Source of the DNA: Zygnema circumcarinatum
Taxonomy: Eukaryota > Streptophyta > Zygnematophyceae > Zygnematales > Zygnemataceae
Direction of reading: 5' to 3'
Assembly: GCA_037447605.1 (NCBI GenBank)
Contig: CM074805.1
Location: 3,110,807-3,174,806 of the forward strand
DNA length: 64,000 nt
Numbering within the stretch: position 1 is the first letter of the stretch; each line of letters starts with the position of its first letter. The notes below the pieces were generated by a model that saw nothing but the letters and a program-made list of their open reading frames with translations, ran no database searches and had not been told where the DNA came from. Position numbers and translations under genes: made by a program. This document shows positions 12,653 to 24,965 of the stretch, one piece after another.

Positions 12653-13846
12653 AGGGCTGCGAAACAGAGGCAGGGGATGAACCAGGGGATGCTCGTTGGC
12701 TGGGCTGTAGTGTACTGTACTGTACTGGGATGGTGGTTGTCTGTCCGCCATTTTGGACGGAGTTTGCCCCTTAGGGGCTACAGGTCACAGGAAAGGAATA
12801 TCATGTCATGTAATTTGATGATCGCTTTGCACATGTAACATGCTTATTAGGTGATGCAGGTTCAGCAGTTTGCCTCAGATGTTAGTGTAATCATATGTCC
12901 CACTTTAGAGCGACTCAGAAAGGAGCCCGAATGAGACGCCTGCTCCCATTTTGGTGGAGGTTGGCGTACAAACAGAGAGCGGCTCAGTCAGATAGGGAGT
13001 GAATGTGAACGTAGGATAGTACTGAAATGCTGGTGCTTGTGGGGAAAAGGCTTGTTTTAGCGGAAGCACGCGGGCTTCCCATCTCCTTTCAACTGCCCTC
13101 TCCTGCTTTAGGTCTGCCACAGGAGGACCCTATCTTTTGAATGTTCTTTGTGAAAACGCCAATTCATTCCTCTCTGAGTGAAAATAAGCACATGTGCTTT
13201 GCCGTGTGTAATCCGATGAGCACGCAAGGTGGGGAACTTTGCGAGTCGTTTCTTTGCTGTGTGGTAATGTCCTGGGACTTAAACGCGTGCGAGCACCTCT
13301 AATTTTGTTACGAACATTACCTATGTCACCTCATAAGACCCTATTGTGCACTGGCTAGGGATGGCTGCTCAACAGCATGGAACCGTTTAAATGAACAGTG
13401 ACATATGCTCACATTCGACCGTAGTTGTTTTGCACATCGGTGACCTTTGCGGCTGCCTCGAGGGAGGGCTCGAAGCGTTGTTGAGCCTAGGCGTAGCCTT
13501 TCGCTCAGAGCTTTTTTCTGGAGTCATGTCCTTTGCGCCCAGTTAGTTCGTCGTGGTTCTCCATGCTGAGTTTGTCCATGCACATTTGATGGCATCATCG
13601 CCATCGTGAGATCCATGCCACTTCCATCGTCTTTCGACATGGAACAGGCGCTAGCTCGGGCCTTTTTCCGCTTCTCTGGGACTTAACCTGTGAAGTGATC
13701 GCCAATCACGGCTTGACACGTTGCACATTTTTACACGTGACGGGCTGTGATTCATTCAACATGACAGTTCGCTCAATGGAGGCCCGCCCGACGGTGCCCA
13801 AAAAGCAGCCGCGTGTACCGTCTGCTGAGAACTCAAACTGCCCGAA
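12653..13846. other. Intergenic between MAX2-like and AFG1-like genes
   Basis: This should hold the MAX2 3' UTR and the AFG1 promoter. One copy of the dispersed repeat family lies at 13551-13621. No further gene was recognised; an open frame through 13695-14552 is in a different frame from the AFG1 exons and is considered chance. Confidence 0.5.
13551..13621 (+). repeat. Dispersed repeat, copy A
   Basis: About 71 nt beginning tcgtggttctcc and ending gagatccatgccac. It aligns along its length with 23822-23893 and in part with 19351-19392 (reverse) and 55509-55546. It contains the imperfect palindrome GATGGC...GCCATC. Confidence 0.6.
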
Positions 13847-16800
13847 ATGGCCATGGCGGCTCGGCGGAGGCTCGTCGCCGCTGCTCTGTCGCAGGGCGTG
13901 CGCTCTGCTCCTTCAAATGGCATTCGTCAAGGGCGAGGTGGCAAGCACTGTACTTCTGTCGGTACTTCAGAGGTGGAGATTTTGCCGTATGTTTCTGGCA
14001 GCTTGGACGGTGTTTTTCATCGACAGACACATGGCATGCAGACAGGTTTGTTTCTTGGATTTTTTTTTGGGAAAAAAGTTCCTCCTGCAAGTATTTCCTA
14101 GGTTCATATATTTTTTATGCGATTTTTATCACTGCTGGCCAGCATTGATAAAGGGAGCAATGTCCTTCCCGCTTCTTATTTCTTCTTCAAATTGCACTTT
14201 GTTTGTACAGTCTTCTCTGTCACATCAAATCAATCAACCTGTCACCAGCAGCAAGTGCCCGCAAGACTCAGGAATATGTCACATGGATCGCTTCAGATAC
14301 AGCAGAGAGAGACAATATATAGCAGAGGACCTGCTTCTGACGGACCCCTTGCTGCTTATCGTCAACTTTTGGAAGATGGTGTCTTGCAAGCTGGCGACGT
14401 CAAGCAGGTTATCACTTAATCTTTGTACATTGGATATGTCTGACATGCTCCTGCCCCCAGTCATTCTTGTCCTCCCTTTAATGAATCTCTCGTATGAAGA
14501 CCTTGTTAAAGAGGTTAGGGCTCGTCTGAAGGATCTCCGCCGTGTGAAGTAGAGCATCTCACGCGATTGCATTTTCTTGATTTCCCGCGATACTGTTTCA
14601 AGCATTGGAAGATTTATGTTGCACTGCTCTGGTATGACATTCCAAAGTGAGCGCCAGCATTTGCATCTCTCTCGTTAATTTATACCCCATATTGTATTGT
14701 ACATTTTACATAGCAAACAAACTGACTTCAACGATTTCATTATTTTTGATTAAAAGAATATAACTAGGCTGAAAGCATTCGATCAGCCGAGCTACTCAAC
14801 TTTATCGAATATTGTAGTGATAGCCAATGCAAATATATGCAAACATCTTGTCTACGAGAGGTGAACAATGACTTACTAAATGACTTATTAAATGTATGTC
14901 ACTTCAAAATGATATATGAAAGTGCAATATTTGTGAGACAGGGTTCGATAATGGCTCACATACGGAGCTGTGTACAAATCAATCAAAGTGAACGTGATAC
15001 GTGAACTGTTTAATGTTCAAAGAGGGGTGCATGGTAGGCATATCCGACCAAGTTCTCAGCGAGCGAATGAGCTATCACAGAAAGTAACCTGTTTCAATAA
15101 CGTCTCTGGTTGATTCTATTCTCATCGTGGATAATTGACGGGAATGCCCCTTACACTATGAATGTGCAGGAAGAATGCATCACTGAGTGATTGCGGCTCA
15201 AGTTTTTGTTCTTGGAGCTCCTGAATGAAACCAGTGCCTGCTTCCTCCATCTTGTTGCTAAAAACGGGCAAACTGAAACCTGTGGATGGGCTGCAGGAGG
15301 AAGCCGTCGAGAAGCTTCAAGAGCTCCACGATGAGTTTGCAAATGATTCTGCGAGGTTCGAATCTGCCTTTGTTAGCTGTAATCTGTCAATTACTGCAAG
15401 AAAATCATGTTGCTTATCTCATGGTGGGAGGCATTGTGGGAAAAAAATAAGTGAAGATCTTTGAAACGAAATGAGTTTGACAAACATTCAGAAGACATAT
15501 AGAAGTGCACTTGTGAAAGTGTCTTATTCCATGAAAACATCAATAGAAGTTCCATGTGGAAGCAACCAACAATGTCTTTGGTTTGCCGTTTGACTCTGGT
15601 CATGGCAGCCTGAGTCCAGATTGAATAATTGTGTTCTTATAGGATAGGAGAACGAAGTCAAACTGGATGAATTCCTGAATTGGTTAATCAACTACCTATA
15701 TTTCGGTTCGCTTTTCCTTTGGGATGTGTATCTGGGTTTCCTTTCTCGGTGGATATGCCTAATGAAAATGGTTTTCTTTGCAGACCGCCATGGATGACCT
15801 TCCTTAAACCTCTCAGAAGTTTATTTGGTGAAAACCATTGGGACTGGCGGATGATGGGTATCTACATGTATGGGGGCGTGGGAACGGGAAAAACGATGCT
15901 CATGGATGTCTTCTTTAATGGAGTCCCAGTTTCGAAGAAGAAGCGGATCCACTTCCACTCCTTTATGTGTGTGCACATCCCTTTATTCCATCTGTATTGC
16001 AGGCAGCCTGATCGCACGTCCACTCATTCCAACAAGAGAGGACGGATTACGTTCTGATGGTAGTTTGCTTGTCCCGATTTGTGGTTGCAGGTTGGATATG
16101 CACACTCGCCTACATCGACTTAGAAATAGCTATGCTGTCCGGTTGCGGAACAAGGATCCGATCGCCATAGTGGCAGAGCAGATATGTGAAGAATCACCTC
16201 TGCTTTGCCTTGATGAACTTGAAGGTGAGGTTTAGGTGAAACTGGCAGTGTTGTTTGTATTTAGTTTGTTTCCACCATTCACCATTTATCATTGATATAC
16301 GGTTTTTTTGACGATGAAATACATACTCATGGCATTGTGTGGAGGATCTTGAAAATAGACATCTGTACGTTCTCTGTGATGACGTGGACTACGGTATGCC
16401 GGTCTACTTGTTCGCCTTGCCCGTTTCTCCTTTCCTTTTCGTTTCCAACCCACAAGTCACCCAGGGGCAAGTTGTTGCACTAGAGTTTTCTCTCCTTCAC
16501 AGTGTTTGGTTTGGTTTGGGAGTTTTGATTGCAGTGACGGACATAGCAGACGCCCTAATACTACTCCGACTATTCTCTCATGGTTGGCCACGTGGCCTGG
16601 TTCTAGTGGCCACCTCCAATAATGCTCCGGAAGGGCTGTACCGTGGTGGCCTCAACCGCCAACTGGTCCGAGGCAAGCCAAAGGCCTCAGTCGCCCCTGC
16701 TTTGCGCTGCACTGCCCTGTCAAATCTTTCAGTCCCAGTTGAAATTGAAATGAAGTTCTGTACAACTGGGATTTTTTTCAAACTGTTACTGATTTCTGTT

Positions 16801-18799
16801 GCAGAATACTGTCTGTTCATGTGTTCTGCCCTTGATTGTTTCAGTTTGTTAGCAAATCTTCATTTTTTTTCCCGCTGTCGATGCTCGATTTTATGTTTCA
16901 GCTTTGAAAGAATCTCTAGAATTCCTTTAGGTGAAGACTAAAAACATTTGTATCTGCGCATTGGTGAGAGGGTGGTTTCATGGCATTCATTCATAAAACT
17001 CTCACACGGCCTGTTGGTATAAGATCTCGCTGAAGCATGTCGAGGTTAATGTAGTCCATTTGTTGCCATGATTTTGAATATCAGTTAGTTATCAGTTTTT
17101 TGGAGTCGTGTGGGAAAAGACAGAGGCTTTCAAATATTTCTGAAGTGAGCGGGAAGTGTTTCAGACAGACAATGGTGTTAATTATTTTCGGAAACTCAGA
17201 GAACTATACGACAAATGCTATTAACCATTTGTTTCTTTCCTCCTGTGTTGCTGCAGTTTGTGCCCTTTTATAACCTGCTGAGAGATTATTGTGACGTAAT
17301 CAACTTAGATGGAGGGAAAGATTATCGGAGAGGTTGTGTTTTGCTGAACACTTTCCTTTACTCTGAAAACAATGAGGCACAGGAATTGATGGACAAGGCA
17401 TTCGAGGCTTTAACTGGTGAGGAATTCTGGCTTCAGTCCCGGATTTTCCCCTAGAGTCAGCATCAGCCTGCATCACTGTTTCACTCTCATTTGAACTGGC
17501 GCAGGTTTTCTCGATAGTTCTCACCTTTTTCTACGTAGTAGTGATACTTTCTTCCCTGGCATTTCTTTGTCAGACTTTCCCTGTCGTTAGAGAGAGTCAT
17601 GTCATGTCATTTCGGTGCAAAATAAGTGTCTCTTTGCATTTATCGCAGGCTTCATGTATGTGTCGCAAACGCATGTTTTCCAATACAGAGCATTATGAAG
17701 ATCCCATCGGCTGAAAGCAGGCTCGTCCAAGTAGTTTCTTGAGGCTTGTCAGTTGCAAGCGGTGTTTACCTGCCAAACCCACTTCGTAAATGACTGAATA
17801 TAGGGGCTTGTTCTTTAGGTCATCGATTTGGTCAAGAGAGAATAGAGAGATTGTCTTCTACAAGCTCCTCTATGCAGGAAAACAGCGGTTATACTCATAC
17901 ACATCTTCTTCTGCGTGCAGATGAACCACCTCATCCGACATCGTTACCGGTCATGATGGGTCGGAAGGTGGTGGTCCCGCTAGCGGCTGGATCGGTGGCT
18001 CGATTTAACTTTGATGACATTTGTGGAGGACCACTTGGGGCTGCAGATTACCTCGTCCTTGCACAGGAGTATCGTGTTATTTTTGTTGACAGGTGACTGC
18101 TTTGAATCACTACATTATGCCAGTATAGAGTGGAAGGCAGCAGGCAATTTGTCGGGGACCTACTTTCTGCTTTTCCTCCGTTGGTGCAGCCGGTACTGCT
18201 CTGGGGAGAGGCAGCTTGAATAGGAATTTGTTGCTTGCACTTGCTGGTGGGAAACGGTGTATGTTTCACACGGTGCCAAGTTCAGCCCCGTCGTTGGAAG
18301 GTTTACTTGAAGTACGAATTTGTTCTGTCTGTGCAGGATTCCCTGGTTGGGAGATCCTGCGAGCGAGAATTTGGCAAGGCGGTTTATCACTCTCATTGAC
18401 ATCATGTATGAGAACTTGCGAATCCTTTTCTGCTCATCAGCTGTTCCGATCGACTCCTTGTTTTCTTCTGATGGCGGGATGGAGGAGAAGCCTCCCACGG
18501 AAGTCCTGCAGGATGACGATGGCCACGACAATGACGACGAGCGCACCTCCCAACTCTCCGTTGCAGGCCATGGCGGGAGCTCTGGGCGCTCCACCACGAT
18601 GATCAGAGGTATGGAGTGGAGCGCCACTGGACGAAGCGGTGTTTCCTTGGCCCAACTTTCGGGGGCGAGCTTTACCAGAGCGGCATCGAGAAGGACGGTG
18701 TCTCGGCTGCTCGAGATGCAGAGCGAGGTGTATTTGTTGAAGGACGAAGCTCTGGGGGGAAGGGTGATCTCATTGCTCAAGCAAAATCTGCCGGCTTGA
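13847..18799 (+). CDS. AFG1: AFG1/LACE1-like mitochondrial AAA-type ATPase
   Basis: P-loop ATPase family linked to turnover and assembly of mitochondrial inner-membrane proteins. Nine exons: 13847-14045, 14211-14407, 15297-15355, 15784-15966, 16091-16224, 16535-16665, 17257-17416, 17921-18092, 18337-18799; 1698 nt, 565 residues, all phases closing. The N-terminus ([20 protein letters not shown]) is arginine/alanine-rich without acidic residues, as in a mitochondrial presequence. Walker A is GGVGTGKTM in exon 4; Walker B is LLCLDELE, followed by [10 protein letters not shown] across the exon 5/6 junction; the sensor-like ATSN is in exon 6; [18 protein letters not shown] and DYRR follow. The C-terminal ARRFITLID and SRLLEMQ segments match the family. 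A low-complexity acidic/serine stretch sits in the last exon. AATAAA at 19017-19022 is a possible poly(A) signal. Confidence 0.93.
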
Positions 18800-19562
18800 G
18801 CAGGACGATTCATTTCACAAGCGCGACGTGAAGCTTATTTTCCTCGCATTTGTGAAGGTCATTTCGCCGTTGTCTAAAATAGAGCATTTCAGCAGTGCCC
18901 GTACAAGTTAATTTTAGCGATGGATCAGGTGTATAGATTGAATTTTTGCTTTGTAGCTTCCACAATTCCAAAAAAATCCAACGTTCTGTATTTCTACAGA
19001 AGGATGCTGCAATTGCAATAAAGGTTTGGCCTCACTTGCAGCCTCCCTTGGTGACCTCGCTTTCTGCGCACACTTTCATGAGGGGGGTCTGTAAAAGAAG
19101 GACAGGACAAAAGTGAGGGGGGGGGGAAACCATCGCGTCGGCAGCATGCGCACATAGCACCAATGAAGGAATGAGCTGCAAGTCACCGCCAACGATGTCA
19201 ACAGCTGTTGGATACAACGTTACATCCGTAATACGTAGTAGCACTTGAGCTGATTTTTGGGAAACGCATTAAACCCATCATTTTGTTTCTGAGAGAAGTA
19301 TACGCATTGATCTCACGATTGAAGCATTAGCATCGTCGGGGGAACTTTCATTGAACTCGCGATGGCGAGGCCATCAAATGTACATGGACAAAGCATCTTC
19401 CCGTTCCCCATATACTTATAAATGTGTGTAAGGTAATGAACAGCAAATTTTGAAGCCTTTACATGAACACTAGCGTACAGCAGCAGCAGCAGCCACACTT
19501 ACGCAACGCCTCTGCCTGCCTGCCAGCCTGACTCGGACTCAATACTCTGTGACTCGGTGTCA
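18800..19562. other. Convergent 3' region, AFG1-like / PDC
   Basis: The two genes end towards each other here. AATAAA occurs at 19017-19022. A reverse-orientation copy of the dispersed repeat lies at 19351-19392. No gene was seen. Confidence 0.5.
19351..19392 (-). repeat. Dispersed repeat, copy C (reverse orientation)
   Basis: The reverse complement reads tttgtccatgtacatttgat then ggcctcgccatcgcgagttc, matching the central part of copies A, B and D with a few mismatches. Confidence 0.55.
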
Positions 19563-22500
19563 CTATTTAGGGTTTGGCGGCCGACTGTTGGCGGCGCTGA
19601 CGCGGGAGCCCCACTCGAGCAGCTCGCGGCTCGTGTCGTCTCGATGCACCATCACTTCGATGAAGCACAGCGAGTCCGCCTTCTCGCCCTCCGCTGTGGC
19701 AATGGCCCGCGTCAGCTCTGCCTCCGTCCGCACCTGTAAACCAGCATCACATCTCGTCCTGTTGGTGACCTTCGTCAACACGCACGTGCAAGAAGTCATT
19801 GCATACGGCAGGATTTGCAAATCTTCCAACAGAAGGCACCTCACTGCACCACCTCAATACTATTGGCGTCGTTCAACACAAGAAAGAGGCACTGATCCTT
19901 TCGGCAGGTAATTGCAAGGACGAACTAAGGATAAAGTCGGGCTTCTAAAGGCACATGCGGGCTATGGACGGTGTCACTTCACCTGACAGGTCCAATATTT
20001 CCCCTGCTTATTGCCAAAGTTTTCAACTACGCCAGCGTAGTTCCAGTTATGAATTACATTATAGGGTCCGTCGTGAATCTCAACTTCAATGGTGTATCCA
20101 CCGTTATTGATCAGAAAAATTATGGATTTTTGCCCGTAGCGGATCATAGTTGAAACATCCTGCGCAGTCACCTGAATGTGCCAAAAGGGACACATAAGAT
20201 TAAGAAAAGAAGAGGTGAATAAACCCACTGGTTCTCTGGCTGCCTTTCGAGCCTCCATTTCGCTAGTAGCCTTCATTTCCTCGTTCGGTCATTTGTTACA
20301 TTTTTCACGTTGGTTCTTCACTGAGGCCCGCCCTAAGTACATCTGATGGCGCCGCTATTGTGAAATCAATGGCGTTTATCTACTTCGTTTCGACAGTCCA
20401 CTATCATGATTGACTGTTGTGATGAGAAACATGAGACAAAGACAGTAAATCCATCTAAACGTGAAAACACGATCAATAAAATGCCTACTTTACCTTTGAA
20501 TATATATCAGAATAGGACATGTCCTCCAAGAAGGGGATTGGAAAGAGCTCTTGCCTGGAAGCTGCCATCCCCAATGCATGCGATAACTCGTTTTCTCCGA
20601 GCTCCTTGGGCATAGCCAAGAGTTGCACCCACTGCCCAGCCAATGGAGCCGTATTGCATTTGGAACTCATATCTGAACAGATGAACAACAGGATGGAATC
20701 ATGGCACATCCGTCCCTGCCGCCTAGTTTTGGGTCCTGTGGTTTTTAGAGTCCCGTGATTAGTATTTCATACTTCGAGCATACTCTAACGTCCTCCAATA
20801 GGAGCCCCAAGTAATTTCCTTCATTTGCCTGAAGAGACTTGAGGTCTATCACTCACCCGCAACCTTCTGGAAGCTTCAACTTCTGGCAATTGAACCACGA
20901 ATCCCCCGTTTCCGCAATGACTGCTGTTTCGCTAGTCAGCAAGTTCTGCAAGTCAAAATGTTCTACCACTTCGTTTAATCCTTACTCGAGAGTCGCAACA
21001 AACGTGAAAATGGCTAAAACATTCTTTCTCTCGCAGCAGGTACAACGAGGCCACCTTCATGAACCTAGCAAAGGAGACTAATTATTAAACTCATTCTACT
21101 TAATAGTAAAAACCTCGAAAACGCCTGCCGACATCACCTGAATGTGAGTAAATAAAACATTCGTTCGAAGCTGCTCATTGGGACCCTGCTCCGAGGGCTT
21201 CCCAGGCGGCACATACATCCTCAAAAAGTTGTCGTATGCCGTTGGATTTGCGGACACGTGTGCCCCCAGCTTCTCAAAGAAATCCGCCATCAAAACACAT
21301 CCGTACGTCTCTACTCCACCAATCGTCACTCTGTCTACGTCAACTCTCACCATCTTCTCCTTCTGAAGCAGAAGCGAATAACCAACGGAGCTGTAGTCGT
21401 TAAACACGGGCCCTGCAAAGAGGTAGGCGTCCGCTGACTCCACGATATCAACCACAAACGGAGACGAAACGGCCCCCCAATAAGTGCCTATATAGCGTTT
21501 CTGTGTCTCCGGAATCAGTCCCTTTGCAGCAGGCATTGTTGCCACCGGATACTCTGCAGCCTCCGCGAGCTGCAGGAAGGAGGGGGCAGCTCCGGCCACA
21601 CGCAATTTAGCACCAGCCACCAGCACCGGCTTCTTGGCCGCATTCAGAAAGGCGGCAGCTGCCTCGACAGCCGCTTTTAATGATTGAGGATTGCTGAGCC
21701 TGTGTGGGAGGTGGAGGGAGGAGAGTAGAAAGGACGGAATATAGAACTGATAAAGTTAGAGGACTGGTATGGCATGAGGGGTTAAAAGTTGAATTTGCGC
21801 TGGTTCTCGTGACATAGATAGGAGCAAGGCGGAAATCACAAAACGGACATCCTGCTATTCTTTGGACTTTGGTAGGCAGCGAAGGAGGCGGCCTCACTTC
21901 GGGGAGAGAGCGTAGGGCACGGGTGGCTTTGAGAAGCTCGGATGAGTGAGGCCCGCCAGATTACAGCTGATGCTTATATAAGCAGGTTTACTCTGGCGGA
22001 TCGCTTCAGATATTGCCGAGTCAACCTTCTCATACGCGTCTTCAAGGTCGCTAATCACCACCTGAAATACCCCGAAGTTCCCATTCCAGGCAGTCTAATC
22101 GTTCAATCAGGCAGCCTAGACGATAGCCTGATGGCATCCCCTGTCAAAATTAGCGAACGCAAGATCCACACTCCGACATTGCCCTTCTTTTGTTATAGCC
22201 GGGAGATTGCATTGCAATCATAAATTTTGAACCATCATTGAACAAATCGAGCTCTGCGGAATTCTCAAAAGAGAAAATCAATTGTTCACCCTGGGACCGG
22301 ATCTTGTTGTTCACCTCATTTTGCACAAATAAGCAAATGATAAGCCATGACTTCGCAGTGTCTGGAAGCTGCTTGTAAAATGGTGACTGCTAGCGTGTTG
22401 GTTTGCGGATGCTTACACCTTTTTATATTGTTGCCATGAATTCGACTTCTAAGAAATGTTCAACCTCTTCATTGACATAAAATTGGAATTGGACTTGCAT

Positions 22501-23316
22501 GAGAAGGTCGTACCTGGACGCAGGTGACTTGCTGAAAGCAGCGAAACTCATGGCCGTAGTCAGGCAGTCCAATAGTGTGGTGGAGGATGCGACTTGTGCC
22601 GTAGTCGTTGCTGTTCGGGCCGCCAACTATACAGATTACTGGCAGACTTTCACTGCGTGTAAAAGCCAGAGGATAGAGGCAGGATTACGTTGTCGAATGA
22701 ATTGGGAGCTCGCATCTCATATTAAATTTGAAATCGAGCCATGTGAGGTAATATGCAATCCTTGATGGATGCAATGTGTACCTGTATGCTCCAGCAATGG
22801 CGTTGATGACACTGAGTCCACCCACAGTGAATGTCACCACACAACATGCCACACCCTGCTCCATTGAACATCCACCATTAAGCCGGAAACGGACCATGCT
22901 CGGCCATACACATCAAATTTTTCAAAGAACCAAATCCCAGCCGAAAATGGAGAGCGCCGTAAGTGAAACTCACTCTGGCCCGGGAGTACCCATCGGCCGC
23001 ATATCCTGCGTTGAGCTCGTTGCAGCATCCGATCATTGACAGTCTTGGCTCCGAAATGAGCTGTCAATTCCGTGAAATAAAATTAAAAGAAACGTATTAC
23101 AGTTGACATGATTTTCTTGGCGGAAATGCTCAAAGAACAGCCAAATTTGATGAAGACATAGCCCAAAATCCCTCAGAGCAAGCTCACCTGGTCCAGCAGA
23201 ACGAGATTGAAGTCTCCTGGCACAGAGAAAAAGTCCTCGACTCCGACCTCCACCAGCCGCGAGGCGATGTGGTGCCCCAGCGTGCGCGGGCGGCCGCTTC
23301 CCCTCTCCTCCGCCAT
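19563..23316 (-). CDS. PDC: Pyruvate decarboxylase (ThDP-dependent)
   Basis: Cytosolic enzyme converting pyruvate to acetaldehyde and CO2, feeding ethanol fermentation with alcohol dehydrogenase. Ten exons: 23316-23188, 23060-22974, 22855-22782, 22652-22514, 22061-21898, 21693-21138, 20945-20857, 20672-20555, 20171-19983, 19733-19563; 1716 nt, 571 residues. Visible landmarks: the ThDP glutamate in [38 protein letters not shown]; the paired histidines in [23 protein letters not shown] and [13 protein letters not shown]; the ThDP/Mg motif GDGSFQ...INN in exons 8-9; and a C-terminus ending [20 protein letters not shown] as in plant PDCs. The N-terminus is shorter than in many angiosperm isoforms. 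The intron after exon 8 has a GC donor (20554-20553). The ATG at 23316 was chosen because the only upstream in-frame start is a TTG. Confidence 0.97.
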
Positions 23317-24965
23317 GGCCGCTTGGACGCCGCTCCAAGCGCTGCCCTCCAAAAACGGCGCCAAGAGGGGGGGACTTTACAGCGGCGTCACCGGATGCCA
23401 TGTGGCGATCGGAGAGTGGCCGATGACACGTGCACCGATTTTTCGGCCGCTGACGGTGTGGCACGTGGAAGACTTTGTCGGCTACGTGGTCGACGCGTGG
23501 CAGGTCGAAAGCGAGACACTCGACTGTGACGTCGACGTCGGTCGGGTTACATGACGACGTGTGGAGCGTTCAGTCACTGGTCGCATGAGCACATAGATGG
23601 CAGCGTCTGCGTTTGACTGAAGAGTGGTAGACAACACATAGTTGCACCGTTGAACGGCGACTGAACTAGGATGCACGCAGCTACATGCAGCGAGACGTGG
23701 TCACGTCGCCCGTCTTTGACCCAAATGGCCACATTTGGATGGCCATGTCCTCAGCACACCTCGGCCCCCACCTCAAACGACGAGCAATTCCATTGTCCTG
23801 AGGTTCTTTGTGACCAGTTCCTCGTGGTTCTCCGTGACGTTTTTGTCCATGTACATGTGCTGGCCTCGGCACCGTGAGATCAATGCCACATCATTTTACT
23901 ATTTTTTACTTGGCTCTCGATTTTATGTTTGTTCATACTTTCAGCTCCAGATTCCCCATGGCGGACAAAAATTTGAAGCGCATACGAACTTCTGGGTCGA
24001 GACTCGAGACGCTTTGCGGTTTGCCAGAATTTCATTTTTGAAGGGTGGATGCACCCAAACCTGACACAGAACACGAGCGATTATCAATTATTTGATGGTC
24101 AACTTGTTTTCGTTAACTGGAAGACTTTGTTTCTCACTCAAAATTAATTGAAGAGAATTGCGTACAGTTTCCAGGTTTTAGGAATCTGGTTTTCGAAATT
24201 TACTTGAACAAAATCGTCAATGTCTCAGTGTCTCAACCTTTTTGATATTAGGGCTTGCACGTCTTACAAGACGTCAGTATGTCTCTTCTGTTCAGAGTCC
24301 AGAACGGGTTTTTAAGATTTTAAGCTCCGGTGATAAGCCGATCCGCTCGGGCCGAAGCACTTTCATAACTTAAATTTTCGTAATGCTTTTTGTAAGGGTT
24401 GTTCAGTCTGACAAGCCCTACTGCTGTGGTAGTTTTGACCAAAATCCAAGAGCAATGTAGCCAACTTCAACAAAACTAGGGAGACCAGACGCACTACAAC
24501 GAAACACCAACCCCATCCTCACTTCCTCATACACTTCGATATACACGCCTTCACCTCCAGCTCAACCAGCAAGAGAAAAAAAAGAAAAAGCAACTGGATT
24601 GCCACAATATTGGTCACTCAATCAGTGATGAACTCTGCTAAATGGATAAAAGGTCGAAAAGTTGCTGTTTCCTGAACAGAGCAATCACTACAATAAACAA
24701 TGAATAAAACCTGTTCGCTGTCTACTCTCCTCACACAGCATCCTCCAATACAACAATGTTAGGTACAGTGCTTTGCCACCACCAAGTCTTTCGTACCGCC
24801 GGTGGCGCAGCTCCCACAAAGCGGAGTGCTGTGCAGCAAAACGTAGAGCAGGAGGGTTACCTTTTGAAAACCACAGCCTGCGGATGGCCTGCCTCCGCAT
24901 CAACTTCAGAACTTGTGGTGCGCCCACACAGGACTTTCTTTCTTCAGAAGTGTCCTTTGGACTAA
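23317..24965. other. Intergenic, PDC promoter side and GLG1 3' flank
   Basis: This holds the promoter and 5' UTR of PDC and the 3' flank of the GLG1-like gene. The best preserved copy of the dispersed repeat is at 23822-23893. Apart from that nothing gene-like is visible. Confidence 0.5.
23822..23893 (+). repeat. Dispersed repeat, copy B
   Basis: About 72 nt from tcgtggttctccgtg to gatcaatgccacat, collinear with copy A over its length and with copy D over its second half. It sits about 0.5 kb before the PDC start. Confidence 0.6.

Noticed and set aside
13695-14552. 285-codon plus-strand open frame
   Set aside because: Overlaps AFG1 exons 1-2 in other frames; the AFG1 model is supported by family sequence.
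23188-23364. Start of PDC at 23364
   Set aside because: The upstream in-frame start is TTG; the first ATG in frame is at 23316.
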